Assembly (NCBI GenBank): GCA_965248065.1
Contig: OZ252088.1
Coordinates: 1,302,001 to 1,366,000, forward strand
DNA length: 64,000 bases
Direction: 5' to 3'
Source: S5-327 sp965248065
Lineage (GTDB): Bacteria > Chloroflexota > Dehalococcoidia > Lucifugimonadales > Australimonadaceae
Part shown: positions 40,443 through 48,633 of the stretch, in pieces
How positions within the stretch are numbered: the first letter of the stretch is position 1
Layout: each line of letters starts with the position of its first letter
Notes under the pieces: model-generated
What the model saw: the letters and a program-made list of their open reading frames with translations, nothing else
The model's database searches: none
What the model was told of the DNA's origin: nothing
Translations under genes and position numbers: made by a program

Positions 40443-41360
40443 ATGAACATCCTCGTGACAGGCGGCGCTGGGTTTATCGGCTCCCATCTCGTGGACCGGC
40501 TTGTCGAGGCGGGCTGCCGGGTTGCTATCGTTGACGACGTCTCGACCGGCAAGCAGGGCAACATCAACGCCGCCGCCGATTTTCACCAGGCCGACATCCG
40601 CAGTCCTGAGCTCGCTGCCGCATTCGATGCAGCCTCGCCGGAGGTCGTCTTCCACGTCGCGGCCCACGCCAGCGTGAGCGAGTCGGTGAGAGACCCCCGG
40701 CACGACGCGGAGGTGAACGTCCTCGGCACGCTGAACGTCCTCGAACAGTGCGCGGCGCATGATGTCCGGCGGCTGGTGTTCAGCTCGACCGGGGGAGCGC
40801 TCTACGGCGAGCCGGAGCGACTCCCCGCTGACGAGACGCACCCCGTGCGCCCGCTCTCTCCCTATGGCGCGTCGAAGGCCGCCGGAGAGGCGTACGTGAC
40901 CGCGATGAGCCGGCTCGCGGGGATGCGCTACACGATTCTCCGGTACGCCAACGTCTACGGCCCCCGTCAGGACCCTCACGGCGAGGCGGGAGTTGTCGCG
41001 ATCTTTGCCGGAGCGATGCTCCAAGGGAGGCAGCCGACTATCTTTGGCGACGGCCTCCATGAGCGCGACTACGTCTATGTCGACGACGTGGCGCGAGCCA
41101 ACCTGCTCGCGATGGAGATGGACGGCGACGGCACGTTCAACATCGGCACGGGCGAGGGGACGACGGTGCGCCAGGTGTTCGACGCGGTCGCCACCGCAAC
41201 CGGCTACGCCGGCGAGCCCCGGCATGCCCCCGACCGTCCCGGGGACGTGCGCCGCATCTACCTGGACGCCACCCTTGCCGAGCGCGAGCTAGGCTGGACC
41301 GCGCAAGTCCCATTCGCCGAGGGCATCGCGCGGACCGTCGCCTTCATGCGGGTGGGGTAG
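40443..41360 (+). CDS. NAD-dependent sugar-nucleotide epimerase (UDP-glucose 4-epimerase-like)
   Basis: 305 residues, extended SDR. VTGGAGFIGSHLVDRLV binds NAD, DD at the end of strand 2 (VAIVDDVSTG) fixes the adenosine ribose, SSTGGALYG supplies the Ser/Thr and YGASKAAGE the catalytic Tyr-Lys. RYANVYGPRQDPHGEAGVVA and HERDYVYVDDVARA are typical of GalE-like epimerases, and NIGTGEGTTV follows. It probably interconverts UDP-glucose/galactose or a related nucleotide sugar for surface polysaccharide. The ATG at 40443 starts directly at the Rossmann strand; the open frame upstream runs through repeats and is discounted. Confidence 0.9.
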   Translation: MNILVTGGAGFIGSHLVDRLVEAGCRVAIVDDVSTGKQGNINAAADFHQADIRSPELAAAFDAASPEVVFHVAAHASVSESVRDPRHDAEVNVLGTLNVLEQCAAHDVRRLVFSSTGGALYGEPERLPADETHPVRPLSPYGASKAAGEAYVTAMSRLAGMRYTILRYANVYGPRQDPHGEAGVVAIFAGAMLQGRQPTIFGDGLHERDYVYVDDVARANLLAMEMDGDGTFNIGTGEGTTVRQVFDAVATATGYAGEPRHAPDRPGDVRRIYLDATLAERELGWTAQVPFAEGIARTVAFMRVG

Positions 41361-41467
41361 GGGAGCGGCTCGTCGTAGAGGGTTGAAGAGAGAACGCGCC
41401 GCCGTTGACAGTCGGGCCGCGAACCATGACGATGATGGGCGTTCGGTCCATCTCTAGGAGAGCTTGC

Positions 41468-41593
41468 GTGAAAGACCTCATCTGGCCGTTCGGCCATGCT
41501 GAAGACATCGGATACATCCTCTGGCCGGTGGCGGCTGGCGGGGCCATCGGTCTGGCCTCGCTGCTGATACTGCTCAGTTTCGTCTGGCCGTAG
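41468..41593 (+). CDS. Small single-span membrane protein
   Basis: 41 residues from GTG 41468, preceded by AGGAG with a 7-nt spacer: VKDLIWPFGHAEDIGYILWP then one transmembrane helix (VAAGGAIGLASLLILLSFVW). Clear ribosome-binding site and a helix of correct length make it credible. It ends 5 nt before the hydrolase gene and is probably cotranscribed with it. No family recognised. Confidence 0.6.
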   Translation: MKDLIWPFGHAEDIGYILWPVAAGGAIGLASLLILLSFVWP

Positions 41594-41598
41594 CCGCT

Positions 41599-42447
41599 AT
41601 GGGCGATCCGCATTTCGCCACCGTCGACGGCGTCCGCACGGCCTACGAGACGACGGGCGGCGGCTTCCCGCTTATCGCGCTGCACGGCTTTCCGCGCACT
41701 CGCCGGACGTGGGAGAAGGTCACGCCTGCGCTCGCCGGACGGTTTACCGTCGTCGCGCCGGACCGCAGGGGGTACGGCGATTCGGAGCGCATCGCCGACC
41801 CCGCCGCCTATGGGCTGGCGTCGATGGCCGCCGACGCCGTCGCGTTGATGGACCATCTGGGCCACGAGCGGTTCCTAGTCGTCGGGCACGACAAGGGCGC
41901 GCCAACGGCCAGGCGGCTCGCCGCCGACCTGCCGGACCGCGTCGCGGGCATGGTGCAGATCGACTCGAGCCCGCAGGGGGTTGGGGCGGAGCGGCGCGAC
42001 CCGAGCGGGCGGCAGTGGTATTTCGATTTCTTTCGCCAGCGAAACGTGGCCGAGCCCATCGTGAACGCGATTCCCGAGTTGTTCTTCGGCCTCTTCTTGG
42101 ACCGCAACCCGCACCTCACACCCGAGGAGCGCGCCTTTTACGTGGAGATGTTCTCGCGTCCCGGCACCGCTGACGCGGTCATCTGGGACTATCGCCTAGC
42201 GCTGGAAGAGGACCTGGACTACTGGCGCGCCGAGGTGGCGGCCGGCCGGAAGCTCGCCGTGCCTGTCCTGTCCATCTGGGGCGCGTCGGGACCGTCGGCC
42301 AGAGCCGACGTGCTCGCCGCTTGGCGTGAAGTCGCGGACGACGTTCGCGGCTGGCCGGTCGAGGGCAGCGCTCACTACGTGCAAGAGCAGCAGCCCGAGG
42401 CGGTCGTGTCCGCCATCATGGGGTTTGCCGACGAGCTGGGGTTGTAG
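41599..42447 (+). CDS. Alpha/beta hydrolase, haloacetate dehalogenase/epoxide hydrolase-like
   Basis: 282 residues. Oxyanion-hole segment LIALHGFPRTRRTWEKV, the DRRGYGDSER segment and the nucleophile elbow VVGHDKGAPTARRLA with Asp98, not Ser. An Asp nucleophile together with DRRGYG and FPRT is the pattern of fluoroacetate/haloacetate dehalogenases and epoxide hydrolases. The catalytic His is in GSAHYVQEQQPE near the C-terminus. It would hydrolyse a haloacid or epoxide through an ester intermediate. Follows a tiny membrane protein gene by 5 nt. Confidence 0.85.
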   Translation: MGDPHFATVDGVRTAYETTGGGFPLIALHGFPRTRRTWEKVTPALAGRFTVVAPDRRGYGDSERIADPAAYGLASMAADAVALMDHLGHERFLVVGHDKGAPTARRLAADLPDRVAGMVQIDSSPQGVGAERRDPSGRQWYFDFFRQRNVAEPIVNAIPELFFGLFLDRNPHLTPEERAFYVEMFSRPGTADAVIWDYRLALEEDLDYWRAEVAAGRKLAVPVLSIWGASGPSARADVLAAWREVADDVRGWPVEGSAHYVQEQQPEAVVSAIMGFADELGL

Positions 42448-42474
42448 CCCTCTCCCTCAGTCCCTCTCGCAGAC

Positions 42475-42662
42475 GAGACCTTTGCGTAACCCTATTTTGG
42501 GGCGGGCGTAACTCTTCCCACCCACCCGCCCGTCATGCTGTGGGGGACACCCCCACGCCCCCGGCAGAGGGGCGTCGCCCCTCTGCGCTCCCCGGTATTC
42601 CAAGCCGGTCCATGGTTCGACAGGCTCACCACGAACCAGTTTGAGATTTACGCAAAGGTCTC
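42475..42662 (+). mobile_element. MITE-like element, copy 2
   Basis: 188 bp; left end GAGACCTTTGCGTAAC, right end TTTACGCAAAGGTCTC. Flanked by the 6-bp duplication GCAGAC (42469-42474 and 42663-42668), the loop of a CTCTC-GCAGAC-style palindrome. Interior hairpins GTGGGGGACACCCCCAC and GCAGAGGGGC-GTC-GCCCCTCTGC. Confidence 0.88.
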
Positions 42663-42694
42663 GCAGACAGGGGAGGAGGTTTCGAGCGTTTCCC

Positions 42695-43891
42695 TCAACG
42701 CGCCATCGCGCCCTCCTCGACCTGGCGGGCCTCGTCTGCCTTGGCGAAGTCCTCTTCACTGAAGTTGTAGAGGGACGCGCCGCCGTAGAGGATGGCCGCG
42801 GCGGTCTCTCTCGATACTCCCGCCAACAGGTTGTTCGACACGTTCGGGAAGTTAGAGTCGAAGTGAGGGTAGTCCGTGGATATGCACATGCGGTCGGCGC
42901 CGATGAGGGAGGCGGTGGCCTCGATTTCCGGCTCGCTCCCCTCGACGGCCGCCCAGCAGTTGCGCCGGAAGTACTCCTTGGGCGTGAGCGAGAGGTAGGG
43001 CGCGTGGGTCTGCTGGTACTGGGGGTAGTCCCACTCGATGCGGCTCAGGACTCCCGGCGCCCATGAGTTCTGCGCTTCGAGGAATCCCACGCGCAGGTTG
43101 GGGTGGAACTCGAAGACGCCCCCGATGATCATGGCGATGAGCGCTTGCTGCATCTCGATCCAGTGGCTCGCCACGTGACGGTAGAAGCGGTTCTCGCCGT
43201 AGAGGGTGTTCATGTTGGAGTACCACGCGCCGGTGCCCTCGTGGAAGCCCCACGTCACGTCGAGCTCCTCGTGCAGGCTGTAGAGGGGGTCCCAGTAGTT
43301 CGAGTGCCAGTAGCGTCCGTTCACCAGGTTCGGCCTGATGAATGAGCCGACCGCGCCGAGCTCGGTCACGCACCGGCGCAGCTCCCTGCACGCGAGTGTG
43401 ACGTCGTGAAAGGGGAGCATGGCGGCGAACTTCAGCCGGTCGGGACTGTGCTGGCAGAAGTCGTGTATCCAGTCGTTGTACGCGCGGCAGAGGGCCTCTG
43501 AGAGGAGCGGGTCCATGCCGTCGCGCGCGATGAGGCCGAGGCCCATGGTGGGGAAGAGGACGGCGATGTCGACGCCTTCCATTTCCATGCCCATCACCTG
43601 GGCGACGGGGTCGTAGTTGCGCTCGATGGCGAAGCCCAGGTACGGCGCGGAGCGCGAGCCCGAGAGAGGCTGACGCTGATTGGCGGAGACGGACTTGCTG
43701 CGTTTCCTGTACTGCTGCAAGTCATCGTCGCCGGACCGGGACAGGCCGTCGATCGTCACCTGCGCGCCGCCCGCCCGTCCGGGGGCGCTGATGACCCGGT
43801 GATGGAACTTGGGGTCGAGGTAGCGGTCGAACAGGTCGGCCGGCTCCATCACGTGCATGTCGCAATCAACGAATCGTAAGCCGTCTTTCAT
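42695..43891 (-). CDS. Amidohydrolase-family protein (Amidohydro_2)
   Basis: 398 residues. VDCDMHVMEPADLFDRYLDP gives the DxDxHxxE metal motif, EGVDIAVLFPTMGL and AYNDWIHDFCQHSPDRLKFA are typical of the large-insert branch of PF04909, and the C-terminal ISTDYPHFDSNFPN holds the conserved Asp in the S(T)DYPHxD motif. The sequence resembles the family member at 58679. Likely a metal-dependent decarboxylase or hydrolase of an aromatic-like acid; substrate unknown. Two alpha/beta hydrolase genes lie just upstream on the same strand. Confidence 0.85.
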   Translation of the reverse strand: MKDGLRFVDCDMHVMEPADLFDRYLDPKFHHRVISAPGRAGGAQVTIDGLSRSGDDDLQQYRKRSKSVSANQRQPLSGSRSAPYLGFAIERNYDPVAQVMGMEMEGVDIAVLFPTMGLGLIARDGMDPLLSEALCRAYNDWIHDFCQHSPDRLKFAAMLPFHDVTLACRELRRCVTELGAVGSFIRPNLVNGRYWHSNYWDPLYSLHEELDVTWGFHEGTGAWYSNMNTLYGENRFYRHVASHWIEMQQALIAMIIGGVFEFHPNLRVGFLEAQNSWAPGVLSRIEWDYPQYQQTHAPYLSLTPKEYFRRNCWAAVEGSEPEIEATASLIGADRMCISTDYPHFDSNFPNVSNNLLAGVSRETAAAILYGGASLYNFSEEDFAKADEARQVEEGAMAR

Positions 43892-43994
43892 CCATTCATC
43901 TCCTCAAGGGTAGCCTGCGCCCCCTCCTCGGTCCTCCCCCGCAACCGGGAGAGGATGTTTTACGAGAATCTTCCTCCGCAGCCGGGAGGAGGTC

Positions 43995-44804
43995 TTACGA
44001 GCCCGCCCTCACGTTCGCGATGAACTCGCGAACGTGCGGGATCATCGTGTCGGCCGCGAGGAACGCTTGCGCGTGCGTGTGGTCCGGCAGCGAGAGGAAC
44101 GACGCGTTGGGTGCGAGGGACGCGCAGCGTTTGGCAGGCTCGTGGTTCCGCTGGTCCTTCGTACCGGCGTAGACGAACGTGGGCAGGGTCATGTTGACGA
44201 TGTCCTCGTCGGGCGCGCCCCAATCGAGGTTCGCAATCTGCTGGGCGGCGTAGGAGTCCTTATCGTTCGCCAGGAGACGTTCGCGGACGTCGGCGGGGAG
44301 CGGGCCCGCGTCCATCTCCATCGCGGCGACGTAGTAGTCCATGCCGACGCGCATGATTTTCGCGCGGGCCTCCCAGCGCACGCGGTCGAACTCGGGGACG
44401 TTCGCCGGTATGACGGGGTAGGAGCCGAGGACGAGAGCGTGGAAGCGGTCCGGGCTGAGCATGCCCAGCGCCCAACCGATGCTCGCGCCCATCGAATAGC
44501 CCCAGTAGTACGTCTTGTCGACGCCGAGATCGTCGAGCACGGCGATGACATCGGATACTTTCTGGGCGCGTCCGTAGTCGGCGGGGTCTTTCAGCTTGTC
44601 GCTCTGGCCGAAGCCGCGAGAGTCGATGAGGATGAGGCGGAACTCGCCGGCGAGCTTCGCGGTGTAGCCCGCGTTGTGCCAGTTCTGCGTGCTGCCGCCC
44701 ATGCCGTGCATGAGCACGAGGGGAGGAGCGTCGTCCGGGGCGTCGTCGATCTCGTAATGGATGCGGACGCCGTTGTTGTCAATGAACCTGTCTTCGAACG
44801 GCAT
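43995..44804 (-). CDS. Alpha/beta hydrolase, tandem paralog 1
   Basis: 269 residues. VLMHGMGGSTQNWHNAGY forms the oxyanion hole region, IDSRGFGQSDKLKDPADYGR the next conserved loop, and YYWGYSMGASIGWALGM the nucleophile elbow with Ser in GYSMGA. The catalytic His is in LPDHTHAQAFLA. The start is preceded by AAGGAG. The neighbouring gene at 44835 shares most of these segments, so they arose by duplication. It probably hydrolyses a small ester or lactone; which one is unknown. Confidence 0.85.
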   Translation of the reverse strand: MPFEDRFIDNNGVRIHYEIDDAPDDAPPLVLMHGMGGSTQNWHNAGYTAKLAGEFRLILIDSRGFGQSDKLKDPADYGRAQKVSDVIAVLDDLGVDKTYYWGYSMGASIGWALGMLSPDRFHALVLGSYPVIPANVPEFDRVRWEARAKIMRVGMDYYVAAMEMDAGPLPADVRERLLANDKDSYAAQQIANLDWGAPDEDIVNMTLPTFVYAGTKDQRNHEPAKRCASLAPNASFLSLPDHTHAQAFLAADTMIPHVREFIANVRAGS

Positions 44805-44834
44805 GGAGTTGCTCCTTGGTCTGCCTGGCGCTCC

Positions 44835-45650
44835 CTAGCGCGAGTCCTCGACTCTCGCGATGAACTCCCGCACGTAAGGGATGATGACGTCGCTCTCGCC
44901 GAATGCGGACGCGTGGGTGTGGCCGTCGAGGGGCAGGAATGTCGCGTTGGGGGCGAGGGACGCGGAGCGCTTGGTAAGCGCGTGGTTGCGCGGCATGGGG
45001 TATTCGTCCTCCGCGCCGGAGTAGACCAGCGCCGGCAGCTTCATGTTGATGATGTCCTCGTCGGGCGCTCCCCAGCTGATGTTCGCGATCTGCTGGGCGG
45101 CGTAGGCGTCTTTGTCGTTCGCCATGAGGCGGTCCTTCTGCGCCTGCGGCAGCGGCCCCTGCTCCATCTCCATCGCAGCGATGTAGTAGTCCATGCCGAG
45201 GCGCATGAGCTTGGCGCGGGCCTCCCAGCGCACCCGGTCGATCTCCGGCACGTCGGGGGAGAGCACGGGGTAAGCGCCCAGAATGAGTCCCCGGAAGCGG
45301 TCCGGGCGCAGCATGCCGCACGCCCAGCCGACGCTCGCGCCCATCGAGTAGCCCCAGTAGTAGGCTGTGTCGATGCCGAGGTCGTCCAGTACGGCGACCA
45401 CGTCCGATACCTTCTGCGGGCGTCCGTAGTCGGCCGCGTCCGGGAGCTTGTCGCTCTTGCCGAACCCGCGTGAGTCGATGAGGACCAGGCTGAGCTCGCC
45501 GGAGAGCTTCTCCGGATAACCGGCGTTGCGCCAGTTCTGCGTACTGCCGCCCATGCCGTGGACCAGTACGACCGGCGGGCCGTTCCCTTCCTCGACCTCG
45601 TAATGGATGCTGACCCCGTTGTTGTCCACAAACTTGTCTGTGAATGGCAT
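44835..45650 (-). CDS. Alpha/beta hydrolase, tandem paralog 2
   Basis: 271 residues. The start MPFTDKFVDNNGVSIHYE at 45650 follows GGAGCGGGAG, so the upstream MRKERE extension is discounted. VLVHGMGGSTQNWRNAGYPE, IDSRGFGKSDKLPDAADYGR and YYWGYSMGASVGWACGM match paralog 1 closely. Catalytic His in LDGHTHASAFGESD. 30 bp separate the two genes, which are surely one operon. An insertion EDEYPMPRN near residue 220 distinguishes it from paralog 1. Confidence 0.86.
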   Translation of the reverse strand: MPFTDKFVDNNGVSIHYEVEEGNGPPVVLVHGMGGSTQNWRNAGYPEKLSGELSLVLIDSRGFGKSDKLPDAADYGRPQKVSDVVAVLDDLGIDTAYYWGYSMGASVGWACGMLRPDRFRGLILGAYPVLSPDVPEIDRVRWEARAKLMRLGMDYYIAAMEMEQGPLPQAQKDRLMANDKDAYAAQQIANISWGAPDEDIINMKLPALVYSGAEDEYPMPRNHALTKRSASLAPNATFLPLDGHTHASAFGESDVIIPYVREFIARVEDSR

Positions 45651-45723
45651 CTCCCGCTCCTTTCGCAAGCGCGCTCGCGCGGGAGGGTATCAGATACAGG
45701 GGCGGGGGGTGTGCTATTGCCAG

Positions 45724-46110
45724 CTACCGTAAGCGTGTGACGGTGTACTCCCACTCTTCACGACTGCTACACGCGGCGGCAATCAGAATCCACTCGATTC
45801 CTTCTCCGAGGGGGAGTGTCATGGGCAAGACAATAACACCTGGCATCGGTAGGCCCTCGCTCATCCGCTTGTACGCGAGGTTCACCAGAGTGGCAGGATT
45901 GTCCGTGTTCGCATCGTGAGTGAGCAACACACGCCCGGTCTCCGCAGCCCACGCCAATACGGCGGAATCGTTTGCTCCTGCCAGATTCGTATCTTGTACG
46001 CGGATGATGTCTATGCGGGGATTGCTCCTGAGTATGCCTTCTACGATGTGGCGGTTGAAGTTCTCGTCTCCTGCGAACAGGGGAGGCCTAGGGCTATCGG
46101 GCTGTTGCAC
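45724..46110 (-). CDS. DUF5615 PIN-like toxin
   Basis: 128 residues. PLFAGDENFNRHIVEGILRS carries the DExF/N start motif, LAGANDSAVLAWAAETGRVL and LTHDANT continue the PIN-like core with Asp residues in ANDSAVL and THDANT. The C-terminus (MTLPLGEGIEWILIAAACSS) is longer than in the module at 37080. Overlaps the DUF433 gene by 17 nt. Predicted nuclease toxin. Confidence 0.83.
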   Translation of the reverse strand: MQQPDSPRPPLFAGDENFNRHIVEGILRSNPRIDIIRVQDTNLAGANDSAVLAWAAETGRVLLTHDANTDNPATLVNLAYKRMSEGLPMPGVIVLPMTLPLGEGIEWILIAAACSSREEWEYTVTRLR

Positions 46111-46441
46111 GCTGCGCCTGCAGACGCTCCCGGAGCGCCTGGTTCTTCGAGTCGGCCTCTATCAACGCCCAAGTCCGCTCGGACGCTTCCTCCCGTGCTT
46201 GCAGGTAGGCGTCTACCTTCTCCCTATGCCGGAGGTAATAGGCGATGACCGCATAGACGTCTGCTAGTGAGAGGGTGTCAAAGCCTGTCACGATATCTGC
46301 TGGAGAGTCACCACAGTTGAAACGCCCGACAACTGTGTCGAGCGTTACGCGGGACTTCCCGATACGCACGGCATCTGTGCCAGGCTCAATCCGCAGCGGT
46401 GCGGCCAGCGCGTCCGGTTTGGGCAGCGCTTCAATTGCCAT
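46094..46441 (-). CDS. DUF433 antitoxin-like protein
   Basis: 115 residues from ATG 46441, preceded by GAGGATCAC. PLRIEPGTDAVRIGKSRVTL then DTVVGRFNCGDSPADIVTGF and DTLSLADVYAVIAYYLRHRE is the DUF433 pattern, followed by a coiled tail (YLQAREEASERTWALIEADS). The tail resembles other family members with toxin-binding extension. The toxin gene follows with a 17-nt overlap. Confidence 0.83.
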   Translation of the reverse strand: MAIEALPKPDALAAPLRIEPGTDAVRIGKSRVTLDTVVGRFNCGDSPADIVTGFDTLSLADVYAVIAYYLRHREKVDAYLQAREEASERTWALIEADSKNQALRERLQAQRATAR

Positions 46442-46511
46442 GTGATCCTCCCTCGGCGACACTGGCGTCGGCGAGCAGGGTAGCACAGGCCGAGCAGCCC
46501 GCGCTCTACGC

Positions 46512-47303
46512 CTAATGCCTGCCGCCGTCGGCTTCTATCGTTGCGCCGTTCATGTAGCCCGCGGCGTCGGAGACGAGCCAGGCGACGGTCCCGGCGTGCT
46601 CGTCGGGGGTGCCGAGGCGGCCCATCGCGCTCCGGGTCGTCGTGGTTGCGCGGACGGTCTCGTTCCACATCGGCCGGTGGGGCGTCTCGATGCCGCCGAG
46701 GGCGATGGAGTTCACCCGCACCTCGGGCGCCCACTCGTAGGCCATGGACTTCGACATGTTGATGACGCCCGCCTTGGCTGCGCCGTAGGCCGCCTGCCCT
46801 GTGCCGGGGTTCACGCCGGCGCCCGACGCGATGTTCACGATTGCGCCCTTGCCCTGCGCCTTCATGATTGGCTGCACCGCCTTCGAGCACATGAACGCGG
46901 TGAGGACGTTCACCCGGTAGCACTCGATGAAGTCGTGGGGCTCCAGGCCCATGAGCGGGCCGGAGCGGAACGTCTCGCCCCAGCTTCCGCCTACCACGTT
47001 GACGAGGATGTCGATGCGTCCGAACTCGTCCATCGTCTTGGCGACGAGGTCGTCCACTTCTTCTTGGTTGCGGACGTCGACGGTGACGCCGAGGGCGCGG
47101 CTGCCGATGGCTTTGATCTCGTCGACGACGGGATAGACCGGCGCGTGAGGGCGCTCCCGCCCCACGGTTACGTTCTCCGGCTCGCGCGCGGCGACGACGA
47201 CGCTGGCGCGCTCGCGGGCGAGGCGCAAGGCGATGGCTTTGCCGAATCCCTGGGAGCCGCCGGTGACGATGGCTACGCGGTCGGTCAGATCGAAACTGGG
47301 CAT
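46512..47303 (-). CDS. Short-chain dehydrogenase/reductase
   Basis: 263 residues. VAIVTGGSQGFGKAIALRLA (TGxxxGxG), NVVGGSW in place of NNAG, NIASGAGVNPGTGQAAYGAAKAG with the catalytic Ser-Tyr-Lys, and a C-terminal AGYMNGATIEADGGRH, a very typical end for the classical SDR family. The start at 47303 has GAGGAGGAC upstream and is preferred over the 25-residue upstream extension. Arg after strand 2 (AAREPENV) favours NADP. Substrate unknown. Confidence 0.88.
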   Translation of the reverse strand: MPSFDLTDRVAIVTGGSQGFGKAIALRLARERASVVVAAREPENVTVGRERPHAPVYPVVDEIKAIGSRALGVTVDVRNQEEVDDLVAKTMDEFGRIDILVNVVGGSWGETFRSGPLMGLEPHDFIECYRVNVLTAFMCSKAVQPIMKAQGKGAIVNIASGAGVNPGTGQAAYGAAKAGVINMSKSMAYEWAPEVRVNSIALGGIETPHRPMWNETVRATTTTRSAMGRLGTPDEHAGTVAWLVSDAAGYMNGATIEADGGRH

Positions 47304-47373
47304 GGCGTCCTCCTCCTCTATCGAACGGCAGGATGATACATCGCCGCGCGCTCTCCCGGCCTCCCCCGCAGAC

Positions 47374-47389
47374 GACACCTTTGCATAAC
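47374..47389 (+). repeat. Solitary left end of the MITE-like family
   Basis: GACACCTTTGCATAAC directly after GCAGAC (47368-47373); one base off the consensus end. No right end follows before the next full copy. The stretch 47304-48633 holds no gene; it consists of this, two MITE-like copies, a tandem repeat and the GCGACA-array element copy C. Confidence 0.55.
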
Positions 47390-47677
47390 TCCCTTATGGC
47401 GGTTTAGGGGAGCCTGTCCCGTAAAGCTCGCGGCGTCCGTGGAGGAGGAAGAAGTTTTTTCCGCAGGCTCCTTCACCTCTTGGAATCTTTGATTTACGTG
47501 GCCGTGATGCGGTCGACGGGCGACGGGGACGGGGGGGCAAGAACTTATTTTCCCCGGAAGTTTCTGAACCTGTTTACTAGGCCGTGGCGCCATGGAAGGG
47601 GGTTAAGAATCCAAGAATCCACAAATTTCGGCCCCCCCGGTTTGCGTGGCCCCCCCCTCTCAGTCTCTCCCGCAGAC

Positions 47678-47868
47678 GAGACCTTTGCGTAACTCTATTT
47701 CTGGCGGGCGTAACTCTTCCCCCCCCCCCCCCCGCCCGTCATGTTGTGGGGGACACCCCCACGCCCCCGGCAGAGGGGCGTCGCCCCTCTGCGCTCCCCG
47801 GTATTCCAGGCCGGTCCGTGGTTCGACAAGCTCACCACGAACCAGTTTGAGGTTTGCGCAAAGGTCCC
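47678..47868 (+). mobile_element. MITE-like element, copy 3
   Basis: 191 bp; left end GAGACCTTTGCGTAAC, right end TTTGCGCAAAGGTCCC (two changes). Flanked by GCAGAC duplications (47672-47677 and 47869-47874). Contains a run of 15 C (47719-47733) where other copies read CCCACCCACCC, plus the two hairpins. Confidence 0.85.
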
Positions 47869-47910
47869 GCAGACCGGGAAAGCGGGCCGCAGAAGGCCGG
47901 TTTGGCGCGA

Positions 47911-47955
47911 ATTGCCCGCAATCGCCCGCAATCGCCCGCAATCGCCCGCAATCGC
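47911..47955 (+). repeat. 10-bp tandem repeat
   Basis: ATTGCCCGCA then three exact ATCGCCCGCA units and a partial ATCGC. Lies between MITE-like copy 3 and the GCGACA-array element. Confidence 0.9.
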
Positions 47956-47999
47956 GCCCGTCGCGCACTCGTAAAGTGCCCAGGTTCTACGAGTGGGGT

Positions 48000-48256
48000 G
48001 AGCGCCGATTTTTTCGAAACTGTCGCATTTTGTCGGATTTTCATGGCATTTACTCGTGTTTGGGGGTTTCGGGCGCGACAGTTCCGCGCCATTTTGCGAC
48101 AGCAAATGCGACACTTTGCGACAGTAATGCGACACAATCCGACAATTTCCGACAGGGCCGGTAAGGGGCATGGGGGCAGCGATGAGGGCGGGACAGTTGG
48201 GAGCATACGAAGCAGGGTAGGGAAAAGGATGTCGTTTGCGCAACGGGCAGATGTCA
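48000..48256 (+). repeat. Dispersed GCGACA-array element, copy C
   Basis: GAGCGCCGATTTTTTCGAAA, CTGTCGCATTTTGTCGG, TTTACTCGTGTTTGGGGG, GCGCGACAGTTCCGCGCC, then an array of GCGACA/CCGACA motifs at 10-12 bp spacing (48095-48156), and the right end TTTGCGCAACGGGCAGATGTCA. Closest to copy B on the left and copy A on the right. Confidence 0.8.
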
Positions 48257-48357
48257 CACTCTTCCCCGCGCTTTCGTTGGGGCAGGCGTTGGTGCTGGAA
48301 GGAGCGTCGATACCCGGCATACGGGGGAACCCCCCTCTCTAACTCTCCCCCGCAGAC

Positions 48358-48544
48358 GAGACCTTTGCGTAACTCTATTTCTGGCGGGCGTAACTCTTCC
48401 CACCCACCCGCCCGTCATGTTGTGGGGGACACCCCCACGCCCCCGGCAGAGGGGCGACGCCCCTCTGCGCTCCCCAATATTCCAAGCCGGTTCATGGTTC
48501 GACAGGCTCATCACGAACCGGTTTGAGGTTTACGCAAAGGTCTC
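48358..48544 (+). mobile_element. MITE-like element, copy 4
   Basis: 187 bp; ends GAGACCTTTGCGTAAC and TTTACGCAAAGGTCTC. Flanked by GCAGAC duplications (48352-48357 and 48545-48550); joining the flanks recreates a CTCTCCCCC-GCAGAC-GGGAGAG palindrome. Second hairpin loop is GAC instead of GTC, stem unchanged. Confidence 0.88.
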
Positions 48545-48633
48545 GCAGACGGGAGAGAGTACCGGACACTCCGGCGCAGACGGGAGAGGGGCGAGGGGGC
48601 GCCGGGCCTGGTAGAGTCCCCGGCGGAGGCGCT

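Noticed and set aside
42469..42668. Reading the flanking GCAGAC hexamers as part of the element's inverted repeats
   Set aside because: They are direct, not inverted, and copy 1 has CTTGCG instead, so they behave as target duplications.
47318..47593. 91-residue minus-strand open frame upstream of the SDR gene
   Set aside because: Low-complexity composition, overlaps the start of the SDR gene and a solo MITE-like end, no ribosome-binding site or family resemblance.
47911..48160. CRISPR-like look of tandem ATCGCCCGCA units and repeated GCGACA motifs
   Set aside because: Repeat units are 6-10 bp with no 20-40 bp spacers, no leader and no cas genes.
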